This document shows positions 35,573-45,093 of a stretch of 55,528 bases of DNA, in pieces. The DNA lies in the NCBI GenBank assembly GCA_029907705.1, contig JARYLJ010000010.1, positions 1-55,528 on the forward strand. Direction: 5' to 3'. This DNA is from Methanomicrobiales archaeon (lineage in GTDB: Archaea > Halobacteriota > Methanomicrobia > Methanomicrobiales > JACTUA01). The notes under the pieces are model-generated. The model did not search any database and was not told the DNA's origin. It saw only the letters and a program-made list of their open reading frames with translations. The first letter of the stretch is position 1. Every line of letters starts with the position of its first letter. The translations under genes were made by a program, and so were the position numbers.

Positions 35573-38134
35573 GTGGAAGAATTGATACATTCACCTCCTT
35601 CGGATCCTACCGGCCTGACGCAAGAGGAAGCAATGAGGAGGCTGGAGGACGAAGGCTTCAATGAACTACCGTCCCTGAAAAAACGCCGCATTTCAACTCT
35701 CATCATCGGGGTGATGAAAGAGCCCATATTCCTCCTGCTCATTGCGTGTGGCGGGATCTATCTCGTCCTCGGGGATCTCCAGGAATCGCTCCTGCTGCTC
35801 ACATTCGTCATCGTCATCATCGGTATCACGGTATATCAGGAACGAAGGACGGAGAATGCTCTCGAGGCGTTGCGCTCGCTCTCCAGCCCCCGCGCCCTCG
35901 TCATACGTGATGGTATCGAACGTCGAATACCCGGCCGGGAGGTTGCGAATGGAGACATCGTCATCATATCCGAAGGAGACCGGGTGCCGGCGGACGCATG
36001 TCTGATCGCCGCCTCCAACCTCTTCATCGATGAGTCTCTCCTGACCGGCGAGTCCGTGCCGGTGGGTAAGTGTGCCAGGCGGGACATTACGAATCAGGAG
36101 TTGCATGAGGAGAGTCGCGTATACGCAGGCACCCTCGTTCTCTCGGGGAGGGGGTGGGCACAGGTGTATGCGACGGGCAGCAGGACAAAAATGGGGGAGA
36201 TAGGCCGTCTGATGGAAGAGCAGGAGGATCAACGGACCAGACTGCACAGGGAGACTGAAGGACTGGTCCTGAAGATGGCATTCGTGGGCCTCGTCCTGTG
36301 CATCTTCGTTGCCCTTGTATATGGGCTCACACGCCTAGATCTCCTCGGTGGGGTGCTTGCCGGCCTCACCCTGGCCATGGCCATCCTTCCGGAGGAGTTC
36401 CCGGTCGTGCTGACCGTGTTCCTTGCCATCGGCGCATGGAGGCTTTCGGAGAGGAATGTCCTCACCAGACGCGTGGCTGCACTGGACTCGCTGGGGGCGG
36501 CCACGGTCCTCTGCGTGGATAAGACAGGGACGATCACGCAGAACCGGATGGAGGTCTCTGTGTTGTTCACCGATGGCAGACAGATGGAGGTGGGGGATCG
36601 GCTGAGCGGTCCTCTCGCCGAGAGGTTCCACCAGTTGGTGGAGTATGCGCTTCTGGCGAGCCATAAAGATCCCCTTGATCCCATGGAGCGCGCCATCAGA
36701 AGATTAGCCGAGAGAGAGCTCGCCGGTACCGAACATCTCCATGCCGACTGGGAGATAGTGCATGAGTACCCCCTCAACCCGGCACTCCTCGCCATGTCCA
36801 TCGTGTGGAGATCCCCTGATCAGAGGCATTATCTGATTGCGGCCAAGGGTGCACCGGAAGCGATCCTGGATCTATGTCATCTGCCACAGCAGGAGCAGGA
36901 ACGCCTTGGGGTGCAGTTGGATCTGCTTTCAGCTCGCGGTTTCAGGCTCCTTGGGATCTCAAAGGCAGAGTTCACAGAAGAGAGGCTTCCAGATGGCCAG
37001 CACGAATTTGCCTTCCAGTTCCTGGGTTATATCGGCTTTTCTGATCCTGTCAGGGGAGGAGTAAAAGAGGCAGTGGTGGAGTGCAGGAGCGCAGGAATCC
37101 GGGTGGTGATGATCACCGGCGATCATGCGGGCATCGCGAAGAAGATCGCGGAGGAGATAGGTCTCGATTCGACCAGAAAGGTTCTCACAGGTCCTGAAAT
37201 GGAGAATATGGACGATGCACAGCTCGAGCTGGCTCTGCACGGGGTGAACATCTGCGCAAGAGTGGCACCCTCGCAAAAGCTCAGGATCGTCAAGGCACTC
37301 AGGACTGCAGGCGAGACGGTCGCGATGACAGGGGATGGGGTGAACGACGCGCCTGCCCTGAAGGCAGCAGATATCGGCATCGCCATGGGAATGCGCGGCT
37401 CGGATGTGGCTCGTGAAGCTGCCTCCATCGTCCTGCTCGACGATGATTTCGCATCCATCGTCGCAGGTGTCAGAGGCGGAAGGAGGATCTTCGACAACCT
37501 GAAGAAGGCGATCGCATATATCCTCGCGATCCACGTTCCCATTGCAGGCCTCTCGCTCGCCCCCGTCCTACTCCACTGGCCTCTGCTCCTCTTCCCGGTC
37601 CACGTGGTCTTCCTGGAACTGGTAATCGACCCGGTATGCTCCATCGTCTTCGAGGCAGAACCCGAAGAGTCGGATATTATGTCCCGTCCCCCACGGAGAC
37701 CGGACGAGCCGCTCTTCGATCGCCCTACTGTCACTCTCGCCGTCCTCCAGGGGGCTGGCATTCTGGTCATCCTGATCCTGTTCTATGGCCTTGCGCTCCA
37801 CTTCGAGGCGCTGGAAGAGAAGGCGAGGGCACTTGCCTTCGCCCTGCTGATGCTGGGGAATATCGGACTGATAATATCCAACCGTTCCTGGTCCCGCACT
37901 TTCATCGAGAAGATCAGGGTGCCGAACCGGGCACAGTGGTTTGTCTCCGGGGGTGCGATCGCCATACTGTTGCTCATCCTTTTCACGCAACCGCTTGCGG
38001 ATATCTTCCATTTCATCCCCATATCACCGATGGAATTCCTGATATGCATCGGATTTAGCGTTCTCTGCCTCTTCTGGATGGAGGGGATTGAGAGGGTATA
38101 TGTGAGGAGGAGTCTCGTGAGCGGGAAGAGGTAA
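35573..38134 (+). CDS. P-type cation-transporting ATPase
   Basis: About 853 residues. The actuator domain motif is LLTGESVPV near residue 160, the phosphorylation site CVDKTGTITQNR near residue 315, and the hinge motif GDGVNDAPALKAADIGIAMG near 590. Membrane helices lie at about 55-95 (two), 235-290 (two, with PEEFPVVLTVF replacing the usual PEGLP ion-site motif) and six near the C-terminus. This resembles the P2/PacL-like group that moves Ca2+ or other cations. The ion is not fixed by the motifs seen. The GTG start at 35573 is tentative; a TTG at 35582 and a longer frame from 35414 exist. Confidence 0.88.
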   Translation: MEELIHSPPSDPTGLTQEEAMRRLEDEGFNELPSLKKRRISTLIIGVMKEPIFLLLIACGGIYLVLGDLQESLLLLTFVIVIIGITVYQERRTENALEALRSLSSPRALVIRDGIERRIPGREVANGDIVIISEGDRVPADACLIAASNLFIDESLLTGESVPVGKCARRDITNQELHEESRVYAGTLVLSGRGWAQVYATGSRTKMGEIGRLMEEQEDQRTRLHRETEGLVLKMAFVGLVLCIFVALVYGLTRLDLLGGVLAGLTLAMAILPEEFPVVLTVFLAIGAWRLSERNVLTRRVAALDSLGAATVLCVDKTGTITQNRMEVSVLFTDGRQMEVGDRLSGPLAERFHQLVEYALLASHKDPLDPMERAIRRLAERELAGTEHLHADWEIVHEYPLNPALLAMSIVWRSPDQRHYLIAAKGAPEAILDLCHLPQQEQERLGVQLDLLSARGFRLLGISKAEFTEERLPDGQHEFAFQFLGYIGFSDPVRGGVKEAVVECRSAGIRVVMITGDHAGIAKKIAEEIGLDSTRKVLTGPEMENMDDAQLELALHGVNICARVAPSQKLRIVKALRTAGETVAMTGDGVNDAPALKAADIGIAMGMRGSDVAREAASIVLLDDDFASIVAGVRGGRRIFDNLKKAIAYILAIHVPIAGLSLAPVLLHWPLLLFPVHVVFLELVIDPVCSIVFEAEPEESDIMSRPPRRPDEPLFDRPTVTLAVLQGAGILVILILFYGLALHFEALEEKARALAFALLMLGNIGLIISNRSWSRTFIEKIRVPNRAQWFVSGGAIAILLLILFTQPLADIFHFIPISPMEFLICIGFSVLCLFWMEGIERVYVRRSLVSGKR

Positions 38135-38388
38135 GGAGATCGTCAGACAGTAGATGATATAGATGATACGATTAGAAGTAAAATGCCAGCATCCCTGCGA
38201 ATATCGGAGAAGAGGAGGGCCAAATACGCACATCGCCGGATTTCTGCGGATTGTGTGCTCGAGGCATGTCGGTCAGTTCAGGACGGCATGAATAGCGGCC
38301 TCCTGCTGGCCAATTACATTAAATGGAGAGTGATTTTTTAAGGAAAATCAGTTTATCGATGCAGTCGCCCTGGCGGTTCTTCGACCAT

Positions 38389-38880
38389 TCATGCACTGGA
38401 AACCCTCGCCGAAACCGCAGCCCTCACCTCGTTCACATGGCTCCTCGGTGAGACTCTCCTCCAGACCTCCACCACCACCCCTTTTGGATCAATGAGAAAG
38501 GTATCGCGCTGGGTTCCCAGCACCTCTTTTCCAAAGATTTTCTTCGGTTTCCATGAATGATAGGCCTCGAGGACCCTGTGTTCGGTGTCAGATAGGAGCA
38601 GGATGGAGAGATTGTGGCGATCGGCGAACCTCTGGTGGCTCTCGGGCGTATCTGCACTCACTCCCAGAACCTGCGCCCCCATGCCTGCGAACTCCTCCAG
38701 CGCGTTGTTGAAGGACAGCGCCTCCAGTGTGCAGCCGGGTGTGTCATCCCTGGGATAGAAGTACAGTATCACCCATTTCCCGCGGTAGTCACGGAGGCAC
38801 ACGTTCTCTCCTCTCGAGTCCGGCAGGCAAAAGTCAGGTGCAGGGTGACCAAGAAGGGGATCATCTCTCTCTGCAGTCAT
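38389..38880 (-). CDS. Peroxiredoxin, BCP/PrxQ type
   Basis: 163 residues, starting MTAERDD. The thioredoxin-fold motif LYFYPRDDTPGCTLEALSF near residue 48 has the peroxidatic Cys (TPGCT). In classical BCP the resolving Cys lies 5 places later; here that position is Leu, so it probably uses another Cys donor or works as a 1-Cys enzyme. Reaction: reduction of hydrogen peroxide and organic peroxides, important in an anaerobe. Confidence 0.9.
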   Translation of the reverse strand: MTAERDDPLLGHPAPDFCLPDSRGENVCLRDYRGKWVILYFYPRDDTPGCTLEALSFNNALEEFAGMGAQVLGVSADTPESHQRFADRHNLSILLLSDTEHRVLEAYHSWKPKKIFGKEVLGTQRDTFLIDPKGVVVEVWRRVSPRSHVNEVRAAVSARVSSA

Positions 38881-38889
38881 GCAGCTCAC

Positions 38890-39413
38890 CGTAAGAGGCA
38901 GGGGCAGGAATACACATGAAACTATCGTTCAGATCGCTGAGGGTATTCCCAGAGGCCAAAGCTGTCTTCCTCCGTATCCCTGCAGATCGCAGGGGCGCCA
39001 GAACCCGAAACTTCTGTGGACGGCATGCCCCGACTGAGTCGACTTCGAAGTAGACGTACGCCATCCGGGGAGCCCTGCCTTCTGCATCTGAGGTTTCGAT
39101 GAGTGGAAACCGGAATACCCGGGCTACGGAGATGAACCTCTACCCGAAGAGTGCTGTATGGAACTTTCCCGCCCTTTCAGGAGGTCCGCCATGATTCGAA
39201 ATGAACCCGTATGACCATTATATCCCCTTCCGTGTGGAGGGAGTGATGATATACGGGAACATATAGGTTTTTCACCCCTCATCCCAGGAAGAGGCGGCCG
39301 CCGGGGATATATCGCTCCCCCGATCGATCCCGGACATATCCATCGATCACCTGTGAGGATACAGGGCAGCGGCACGCTGCCAGCAAGTAATCCTACGCAC
39401 AGAGCAGGGGAAA
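38890..39413. other. Intergenic region with a strong hairpin
   Basis: About 520 bases between two minus-strand genes, cofD and the peroxiredoxin. Open frames on the minus strand (38861-39064, 39124-39417) have no recognisable fold and look like chance. A perfect 7-bp stem, GGCAGCG-GCA-CGCTGCC at 39364-39380, lies 34 bases beyond the cofD stop and may end or protect its mRNA. Nothing else was recognised. Confidence 0.4.
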
Positions 39414-40319
39414 TCATCCGCCTTGTTCTACCAGTTGCAGTATCTCCTCTGCCAGATCAATACTCTTCTTTCTGTCAGACATCAGGGTATCCATTGCATA
39501 TGCACCCTTTATCCGGTAAGGATCTCTCACATCCTGAATGAAGAGTGTGGCGATACCCCGGTAGAGCCTGTACGTATCCATAGCCGTCGGCTCCAGTCCC
39601 CACGCCCTCATCAGTGGCGCCGCAGGACCGCTGAACGGGCGATCGCCCATGAAAGGGCTCACCGCCACGACAGTCTTCCCCTTCATCGCCTCTTTTATGC
39701 CACGGCATTCGAGAATGGGCATAATGCTGGTCACGGGATTGCTCGGTCCTATCACGACTGCCGCACTCTCGGCAATGGTGGATAACGCCTCGCCGGTGGT
39801 TATGGGGGGAGCCTCGAACCTTCGGTGGACCCGCAGGACCTTCGGCTCTCCCCTGAACCTGACCCAGTACTCCTGAAAGTGCATCTCACCCTCCGGGGTG
39901 GAGATGATGGTGTTCACCGCCGTATCAGACATCGGAAGCACCTGTGCCCTCACTCCAAAGATCCGGGAGATGGAAGTGGTGCATTCGGTCAGGCGTAGTC
40001 CACGGCGGAGCATCTCACCCCGCAATATATGCACGGCCCTGTCCCGATCACCGATGGCGAGATACTCCTCCCCTCCGTGCCTGCGGATCTCCTCGTGGGT
40101 CGCATAGGTATCCCCTTCGATCCCCCACCACCTCTGTGTATCCAGAATGCCCGCGAAGAGGTATATCACTGTGTCGATGTCGGGACTCAGGTAATTCCCG
40201 CTCATCCAGAGATCCTCCGCCGTATTCACGATAACAGAGATATCGCTCTCGTCCATCAGCTCTCTCATTCCAAGGAGTAATTTGGGGGTCCCTGTTCCCC
40301 CGGAGAGGAAGGTGATCAT
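39414..40319 (-). CDS. cofD: 2-phospho-L-lactate transferase (F420 biosynthesis)
   Basis: 301 residues. The N-terminus MITFLSGGTGTPKLL with the GGTG loop, IVNTAEDLWMSGNYLSPDIDTVIYLFAG near residue 30 and GPSNPVTSIMPIL near 195 are CofD signatures. It joins a phospholactate unit (or phosphoenolpyruvate-derived form) from the guanosine-diphosphate-activated donor to the deazaflavin Fo, making F420-0. F420 is the hydride carrier of methanogens and their relatives. No other F420 gene is adjacent. Confidence 0.93.
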   Translation of the reverse strand: MITFLSGGTGTPKLLLGMRELMDESDISVIVNTAEDLWMSGNYLSPDIDTVIYLFAGILDTQRWWGIEGDTYATHEEIRRHGGEEYLAIGDRDRAVHILRGEMLRRGLRLTECTTSISRIFGVRAQVLPMSDTAVNTIISTPEGEMHFQEYWVRFRGEPKVLRVHRRFEAPPITTGEALSTIAESAAVVIGPSNPVTSIMPILECRGIKEAMKGKTVVAVSPFMGDRPFSGPAAPLMRAWGLEPTAMDTYRLYRGIATLFIQDVRDPYRIKGAYAMDTLMSDRKKSIDLAEEILQLVEQGG

Positions 40320-40503
40320 CAGGACTAGGTAGTCTCTGGATCGATAAGTAATTCCGGGTTGCTCCAGCGAATGGATTCATTCAGAATCCTTATTATCTGA
40401 TCGGGCATACTCTCCCATTTGCAGGCGAAATTCACCACGGATCAGAGCATTTCGACCAGTGAGGGAGGGCTGAACCGGCTTCTTCGAGAGGGGAGGGGGG
40501 AGA

Positions 40504-41838
40504 TTGGATCTTCAGGTTCTTAGAGAGATGGTGGAGGCGAAACAGTGGGGCGCGCTCAGGGAAGAGTTGAACCGCATGGACCGTTACGAGCTGGTCGGTC
40601 TCCTCAAGGAGCTGAAGGATCCGGAACTGGTCCTTGCCTTCAGGCTCCTGCAGAAGGACAGGGCCATCGAGGTCTTCGAGAGCCTGGATGTGGATGATCA
40701 GGCGGCACTCGTCAGGATGATGGGTGCTCCAGAGACAGTCACCTATATCGAAGCGCTCGATCCGGACGATCGGGCTCGGCTTTTCGAGGAGCTCCCCGCA
40801 AAAGTGACGAAACGTCTCATCAACAACCTCAGTCCAGAAAGCCGTGAATCAGTGAATCTCATCCTCGGATATCCCGAGGACAGTGCAGGCAGATACATGA
40901 CCTCGCGCTATATCGCGGTCAGGAATACGAGCACGGTGAGGGAGGTCTTGATGAGTTTACACGTCTCTCCCCTGCGTCCGGACGAGATGTATGTCATATT
41001 CGTCATCGATCGGCAGAGGGTATACAGGGGTTACGTCGGGTTGGGAAGCCTGATAAAGGCGGATCCCGATGAAAAAGTCGGAGTTCTCGCACAGGACGAG
41101 GATCTCTTTGTCTTCACGACGGATCCTCGGACCCGTGCAGCCGACATCATCATGGAACGCGACCTTCCGGCCCTCGCGGTCGTGGACAGGGAGAAGAGGC
41201 TTGTCGGTTCGGTCACCTTCGACGATGTTCTGGACGTGGTGGAGGAGGAGGTGACCGAGGACTTCCAGAAGATGGCACCCATCATCGGAATGAGGGAAAA
41301 GATCAGGGACGCCAGTATCTCGCTGCTATACCAGAAGAGAATGCCCTGGCTGCTCCTGCTCGTATTAATCAACCTCTTCTCAGGGGCGGGAATCGCCTAT
41401 TTCGAGGAGACGATACAGGCAAAGATTGCCCTCGTTATGTTCCTCCCTCTCCTCATCGACAGTGCAGGGAATGCAGGATCGCAATCCTCGACGCTCATCA
41501 TCCGTTCACTCGCCACTGAAGACGTCAAACTGAAGGACTGGTTCGAGCTTGTGGTGAAGGAGTGCGGGGTCGCCTTTGCCCTGGGCGTCACGCTCGCCAT
41601 CGCGGTGGGTATGCTGGGCATCGTGAGAGGAGGTCTCGATCTTGCCATGGTGGTCGCTATTTCAATGCTCCTCGTCGTGCTCGCCGGTGCGATAATCGGT
41701 CTATCCCTCCCATTCCTGATGACGAGGCTGGGTATGGACCCGGCGACAGGAAGCGCACCGCTCGTCACCTCAATCGCGGATATCATGGGTGTCCTGATCT
41801 ACTTCTCCATTGCAACTGCGGTACTATCGCACGGCTGA
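40504..41838 (+). CDS. mgtE: MgtE-family magnesium transporter
   Basis: 444 residues. Residues 1-120 form the superhelical MgtE N domain (ELNRMDRYELVGLLKELKDPEL), 125-250 a CBS pair that senses Mg2+, and 275-444 five membrane helices with the conserved GNAGSQSSTL loop near residue 325. It is a gated Mg2+ channel or carrier. The start is a TTG at 40504 with a strong GGAGGGGGG ribosome-binding site about 4-6 bases upstream. An ATG at 40528 is possible. Confidence 0.9.
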   Translation: MDLQVLREMVEAKQWGALREELNRMDRYELVGLLKELKDPELVLAFRLLQKDRAIEVFESLDVDDQAALVRMMGAPETVTYIEALDPDDRARLFEELPAKVTKRLINNLSPESRESVNLILGYPEDSAGRYMTSRYIAVRNTSTVREVLMSLHVSPLRPDEMYVIFVIDRQRVYRGYVGLGSLIKADPDEKVGVLAQDEDLFVFTTDPRTRAADIIMERDLPALAVVDREKRLVGSVTFDDVLDVVEEEVTEDFQKMAPIIGMREKIRDASISLLYQKRMPWLLLLVLINLFSGAGIAYFEETIQAKIALVMFLPLLIDSAGNAGSQSSTLIIRSLATEDVKLKDWFELVVKECGVAFALGVTLAIAVGMLGIVRGGLDLAMVVAISMLLVVLAGAIIGLSLPFLMTRLGMDPATGSAPLVTSIADIMGVLIYFSIATAVLSHG

Positions 41839-42587
41839 TCTGGCAGGAAAGGAGAGTCCGCACCATAATCCCATTCGAACTGCCCTGTTGGGTGTCAAGC
41901 ATGACCACGGAGATCCCGGGAGATGCCCAGAATGATTTAATCATGGCATATCGAATCGATCAGCCCCTTAAAACTCGACGATTCATAAGACCCCCTTATC
42001 CCTTTTTGTCTCGGGCTCACGATGTGATCACGATTGTGTATAAAAAGTATACCCGGGAATTCTTAATTCGCGATATTGGGGGTGTTCAGCGACCGGATCG
42101 ATGGATGCCGCCCCTTGCGTGCAGTATCCGGATATCGAACGCGTAGTACGTCTCTAATATTCTAAGCGCCTGCGGGGGAACTCTCGCCGCTCGTTAAGGT
42201 ACAGAACTTGGGACCCGGACCAGTAGGCGCCAAAGTGGCAGAGGCGGAGCCATACGGGGCCCCTGATGCATCACGGTTTCGTGAAAAACCATGAATGTAT
42301 TGCTGGTTTTGATATTGATAATCGGTATTCCGCTCCTTCGAAGAAACCATCGAATCAATGGTGTAATGTTCCCCCCTAAAAAGGAGTCCATCTGGTGTTG
42401 ATTTATGGAGTACGCGATAAATCGAATTCCTCAAACGGCCATTCGTATATGGTAACATCGGGTGTGGAAGGGGAACGAGAGCGACGGTTCTCATGGAGAT
42501 CCATAATGTCCCCTTCACGCCGATATATACGTGGAAGGAAATCCTCTTTTATTGTACATTCCGAAAAGGCGTGAGCGGTCCTTATGG
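41839..42587. other. Long spacer with a possible structured RNA
   Basis: About 750 bases with no convincing gene. It contains a TATA-like GTATAAAAAG at 42038-42047 in an inverted repeat (GTATA...TATAC), then at 42166-42230 a GC-rich patch closed by an 8-bp stem (GCGCCTGC with GTAGGCGC, one G-U pair), followed by GGGGCCCC near 42256. The surrounding sequence is A/T-rich. Several minus-strand frames look like shadows. A non-coding RNA is possible but no known family was recognised. Confidence 0.35.
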
Positions 42588-42953
42588 TCATTCCTTCACC
42601 TCCGCATTTACGAGGTACGATCTGCACTCCCCATCCAGAACGACTCTGAAGGGGATTGATCCCCCGTCTTCGAGTGAATAGGCGGGAATCGCGCGAGTAT
42701 CGCGTATACTGCCTGTCTCTCGCTCCAGCAGGGAGACGAGTACGAGGGCACCTCTCCGGTCGAGAGAAGTGCTGTATATATGGCCTGAGACGATGTAATG
42801 GCAACCAAGACCGGGGGCCCAGTCTGCCTCGATATCCGAAATTGCGACCTTCACCATTTCGCCCTGCTTCACCTCCCCGCGCGAGAGGTCCCCCAGGCAT
42901 GCGGTACTGAAGACTGTCAGGAAGACGAGAACCCATCCAAGCCAAAACCGCAT
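42588..42953 (-). CDS. Secreted lipoprotein, unknown function
   Basis: 121 residues. The N-terminus MRFWLGWVLVFLTVFSTACLGD is a signal peptide with a lipobox-like S-T-A-C, so Cys 19 would carry a lipid anchor after export. The rest is a beta-rich domain of about 100 residues (MVKVAISDIEADWAPG, RGALVLVSLLERETG, SIPFRVVLDGECRSY). No family was recognised. A 14-base palindromic TATA element lies about 28 bases upstream, fitting a leaderless start at 42953. Confidence 0.6.
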   Translation of the reverse strand: MRFWLGWVLVFLTVFSTACLGDLSRGEVKQGEMVKVAISDIEADWAPGLGCHYIVSGHIYSTSLDRRGALVLVSLLERETGSIRDTRAIPAYSLEDGGSIPFRVVLDGECRSYLVNAEVKE

Positions 42954-42974
42954 AAGTCCGGACTCCTGCTCGAT

Positions 42975-42988
42975 CAGATATATATCTG
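42975..42988 (-). promoter_or_regulatory. Palindromic TATA element of the lipoprotein gene
   Basis: CAGATATATATCTG is a perfect 14-base palindrome centred about 28 bases before the ATG at 42953, where a TATA box should be for a leaderless gene. Confidence 0.5.
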
Positions 42989-43273
42989 TCTGATTTGATA
43001 ATCCACTCCCGCCAGATCCGTGGCTTTTAACGAAACTGACGAAGAGCTTATACGAGAGAGCTGGAGTCAATACAAGCTGCCAGTCGAACCTCCGTTGAAT
43101 AAATTCTCTCTCAAACCGAAGGCAGAGTTCACCTGGTCAAAACACCCCATTTACCGGATATGGGCCAATAAAAAAGCATCGACACACCTTGTTTGCTGCA
43201 TAGTTTTTTCACCCACGATGGGCAAGACTGAATTCAGGAGTCGCAATCCGGGAGCCATCCCGAATCTGGGGTC

Positions 43274-44503
43274 ATGTTCATGAAATTTATTAAAGATCCC
43301 GTGCATGGATTCGTCCAGGTACCTGTAGAAGAGGAGGGGCTCCTCGATTCTATGCCGGTCCAGCGGCTCAGGCATATCAGACAGCTTGGCTTTGCCTATC
43401 TCGTCTATCCGGGGGCAAACCACTCCAGGTTCGAGCATGCACTGGGAACGATGCACCTCGCCAGCATCGCATGTACGAGCTTTGGACTCGATGGCACGGA
43501 GTCGAGGGCGGTGGCGGCGGCGGCATTGCTCCATGATTGCGGTCATGGACCATTTTCGCATGCGACAGAGCCCCTGATGAAAGAATACCTCGACAGGGGA
43601 CACGAGGATATTTCAGCGTTGCTGGATGTAGAGGAGATCGGCAGGGCGCTCCTGAGGGCGGGTGTCGAGGAGGGGACATTGATCTCCATACTCGAGGGGA
43701 GGGACCCTCTCTCGGGTATCATCCACGGCGAGCTGGACGTGGACAGGATGGATTACCTGCTCAGGGATGCACATTATACGGGAGTACCCTATGGTACAGT
43801 CGATCCTCACCGGCTCATCCAGAGCTCACACCTGACGGATGGCGGAATCGTACTGGATGAGGGTGGTGTGAACGCAGCCGAGTCGCTCCTTATCGCCCGC
43901 ACCCTCATGAGGCCGGCGGTGTATCTACACCATGTGAGTCGGATCGCGAGCAGCATGCTATCCCTGGCGATCATGGATGAATGCAGGCAAGCTCAGGAAG
44001 GCCTGAGGAAGAGGCTTGAATCACTCATGGCGATGGACGATGCAGCGCTGATGTATACACTGCTGCACTCGGAGTCACAGATCTCCTCCTCCCTGGCAGC
44101 GATGCTGTACAGGAGACATCTCTATAAAAGAGCCCTGTATGTGGGTCCCGATCAGGTGGATACGACCCGGCTTCAGCGTGAAGGTGAATCCTTCGAGAAG
44201 AGCAGGCGGATCGCAGCGGCAATCGCTCTGGAGGCAGGTGTCGCCGAGACGCAGGTGCTGGTCGACATACCACGGATGCCCCCGGATCTTTCGTTGCCCA
44301 TCCTGGTCAGAAACAGACATGACGCGGTGCCCCTGGAGGACATCTCCCCCCTCGTCGATACGTTGAACCGCACACGGCGGGCGCAGTGGAGGGCCGGTGT
44401 CTATACCCTGCCAGAGATCAGGGATCGCGTGAGTCAGGCAGCGATGGAAGTGCTCCGAGTGAAGAGATTGACGAAACAGGATAGGTTATCAGTCGGTGCA
44501 TAG
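43274..44503 (+). CDS. HD-domain phosphohydrolase (SAMHD1/dGTPase-like)
   Basis: 409 residues. The metal-binding HD pattern is complete: H in NHSRFEHALG (residue 50), HDCGHGPFSHATEP (about 86, H-D and flanking His), and D in GELDVDRMDYLLRD (about 158). This is the layout of the SAMHD1/dGTPase-like HD group that removes triphosphate from dNTPs, though other nucleotides are possible. The C-terminal 200 residues are helical and less conserved. Start at ATG 43274 or 43280 (MKFIKDPVHG). Confidence 0.87.
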   Translation: MFMKFIKDPVHGFVQVPVEEEGLLDSMPVQRLRHIRQLGFAYLVYPGANHSRFEHALGTMHLASIACTSFGLDGTESRAVAAAALLHDCGHGPFSHATEPLMKEYLDRGHEDISALLDVEEIGRALLRAGVEEGTLISILEGRDPLSGIIHGELDVDRMDYLLRDAHYTGVPYGTVDPHRLIQSSHLTDGGIVLDEGGVNAAESLLIARTLMRPAVYLHHVSRIASSMLSLAIMDECRQAQEGLRKRLESLMAMDDAALMYTLLHSESQISSSLAAMLYRRHLYKRALYVGPDQVDTTRLQREGESFEKSRRIAAAIALEAGVAETQVLVDIPRMPPDLSLPILVRNRHDAVPLEDISPLVDTLNRTRRAQWRAGVYTLPEIRDRVSQAAMEVLRVKRLTKQDRLSVGA

Positions 44504-44514
44504 AGGATTGTACG

Positions 44515-45093
44515 ATGGAGAAGGAATTCGTCATCGGGATCTCGGGGGCGAGTGGCATCATTTATGCACATCGCATGCTGGAGATCCTTACACGGAGTGC
44601 ACAGGTGCATCTGATCATATCAGATGCCGCCCGAATCATCGCCTCAGTCGAGGGTGTGGAGCTCGAAGGCTTCGATGCCTGCTATTACAGCAATGACATG
44701 CTGACGGCAAAAATCGCGAGTGGCTCCTTCAGGCACGACGGCATGGCGATTGTGCCATGCAGCATGAAGACACTCGCCTCCATCGCCGCAGGGATCTCGG
44801 AGAGCCTGATCACCCGTGTGGCGGATGTCTCATTGAAGGAGAGGAGGAGGTGCATCCTTCTTCTCAGAGAGATGCCGTTCAATCGTATACATCTCAGGAA
44901 CATGCTGGATGCGAACGATGCAGGTGCCACAATCATGGTCGCGAGTCCTGGATTCTACCACAGGCCGGAGCAGATCTCGGATCTGGTGGACATGGTTGTT
45001 GCCCGCATCCTGAATCACCTTGGCGTCAACCATGATCTGGAGGTCGGATGGGAGGGAATGGATGAGGGAGCTCATCGAAGCACTGAGAAATGA
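44515..45093 (+). CDS. ubiX: Flavin prenyltransferase UbiX
   Basis: 192 residues with a flavodoxin-like fold. GISGASGIIYAHRML near residue 8 is the FMN-binding loop; IVPCSMKTLASIAAGI near residue 80 and FNRIHLRNM near 123 are further family motifs. It prenylates FMN to make the cofactor that UbiD needs. It overlaps the next gene, ubiD, by 32 bases, so the cofactor maker and user are made together. Confidence 0.92.
   Translation: MEKEFVIGISGASGIIYAHRMLEILTRSAQVHLIISDAARIIASVEGVELEGFDACYYSNDMLTAKIASGSFRHDGMAIVPCSMKTLASIAAGISESLITRVADVSLKERRRCILLLREMPFNRIHLRNMLDANDAGATIMVASPGFYHRPEQISDLVDMVVARILNHLGVNHDLEVGWEGMDEGAHRSTEK

Noticed and set aside
38861-39417. Two minus-strand frames (67 and 97 residues) between the peroxiredoxin and cofD
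   Set aside because: No domain, no good start context, Arg/Pro-rich composition. Treated as spacer.
42160-42270. tRNA, SRP RNA or RNase P RNA in the GC-rich patch
   Set aside because: Checked by eye for T-loop, SRP helix 8 and RNase P core motifs; none fit, although ACAGAA occurs once.
42162-42518. 118-residue minus-strand frame in the long spacer
   Set aside because: Composition not like neighbouring genes, and it covers the stem-forming GC-rich patch.
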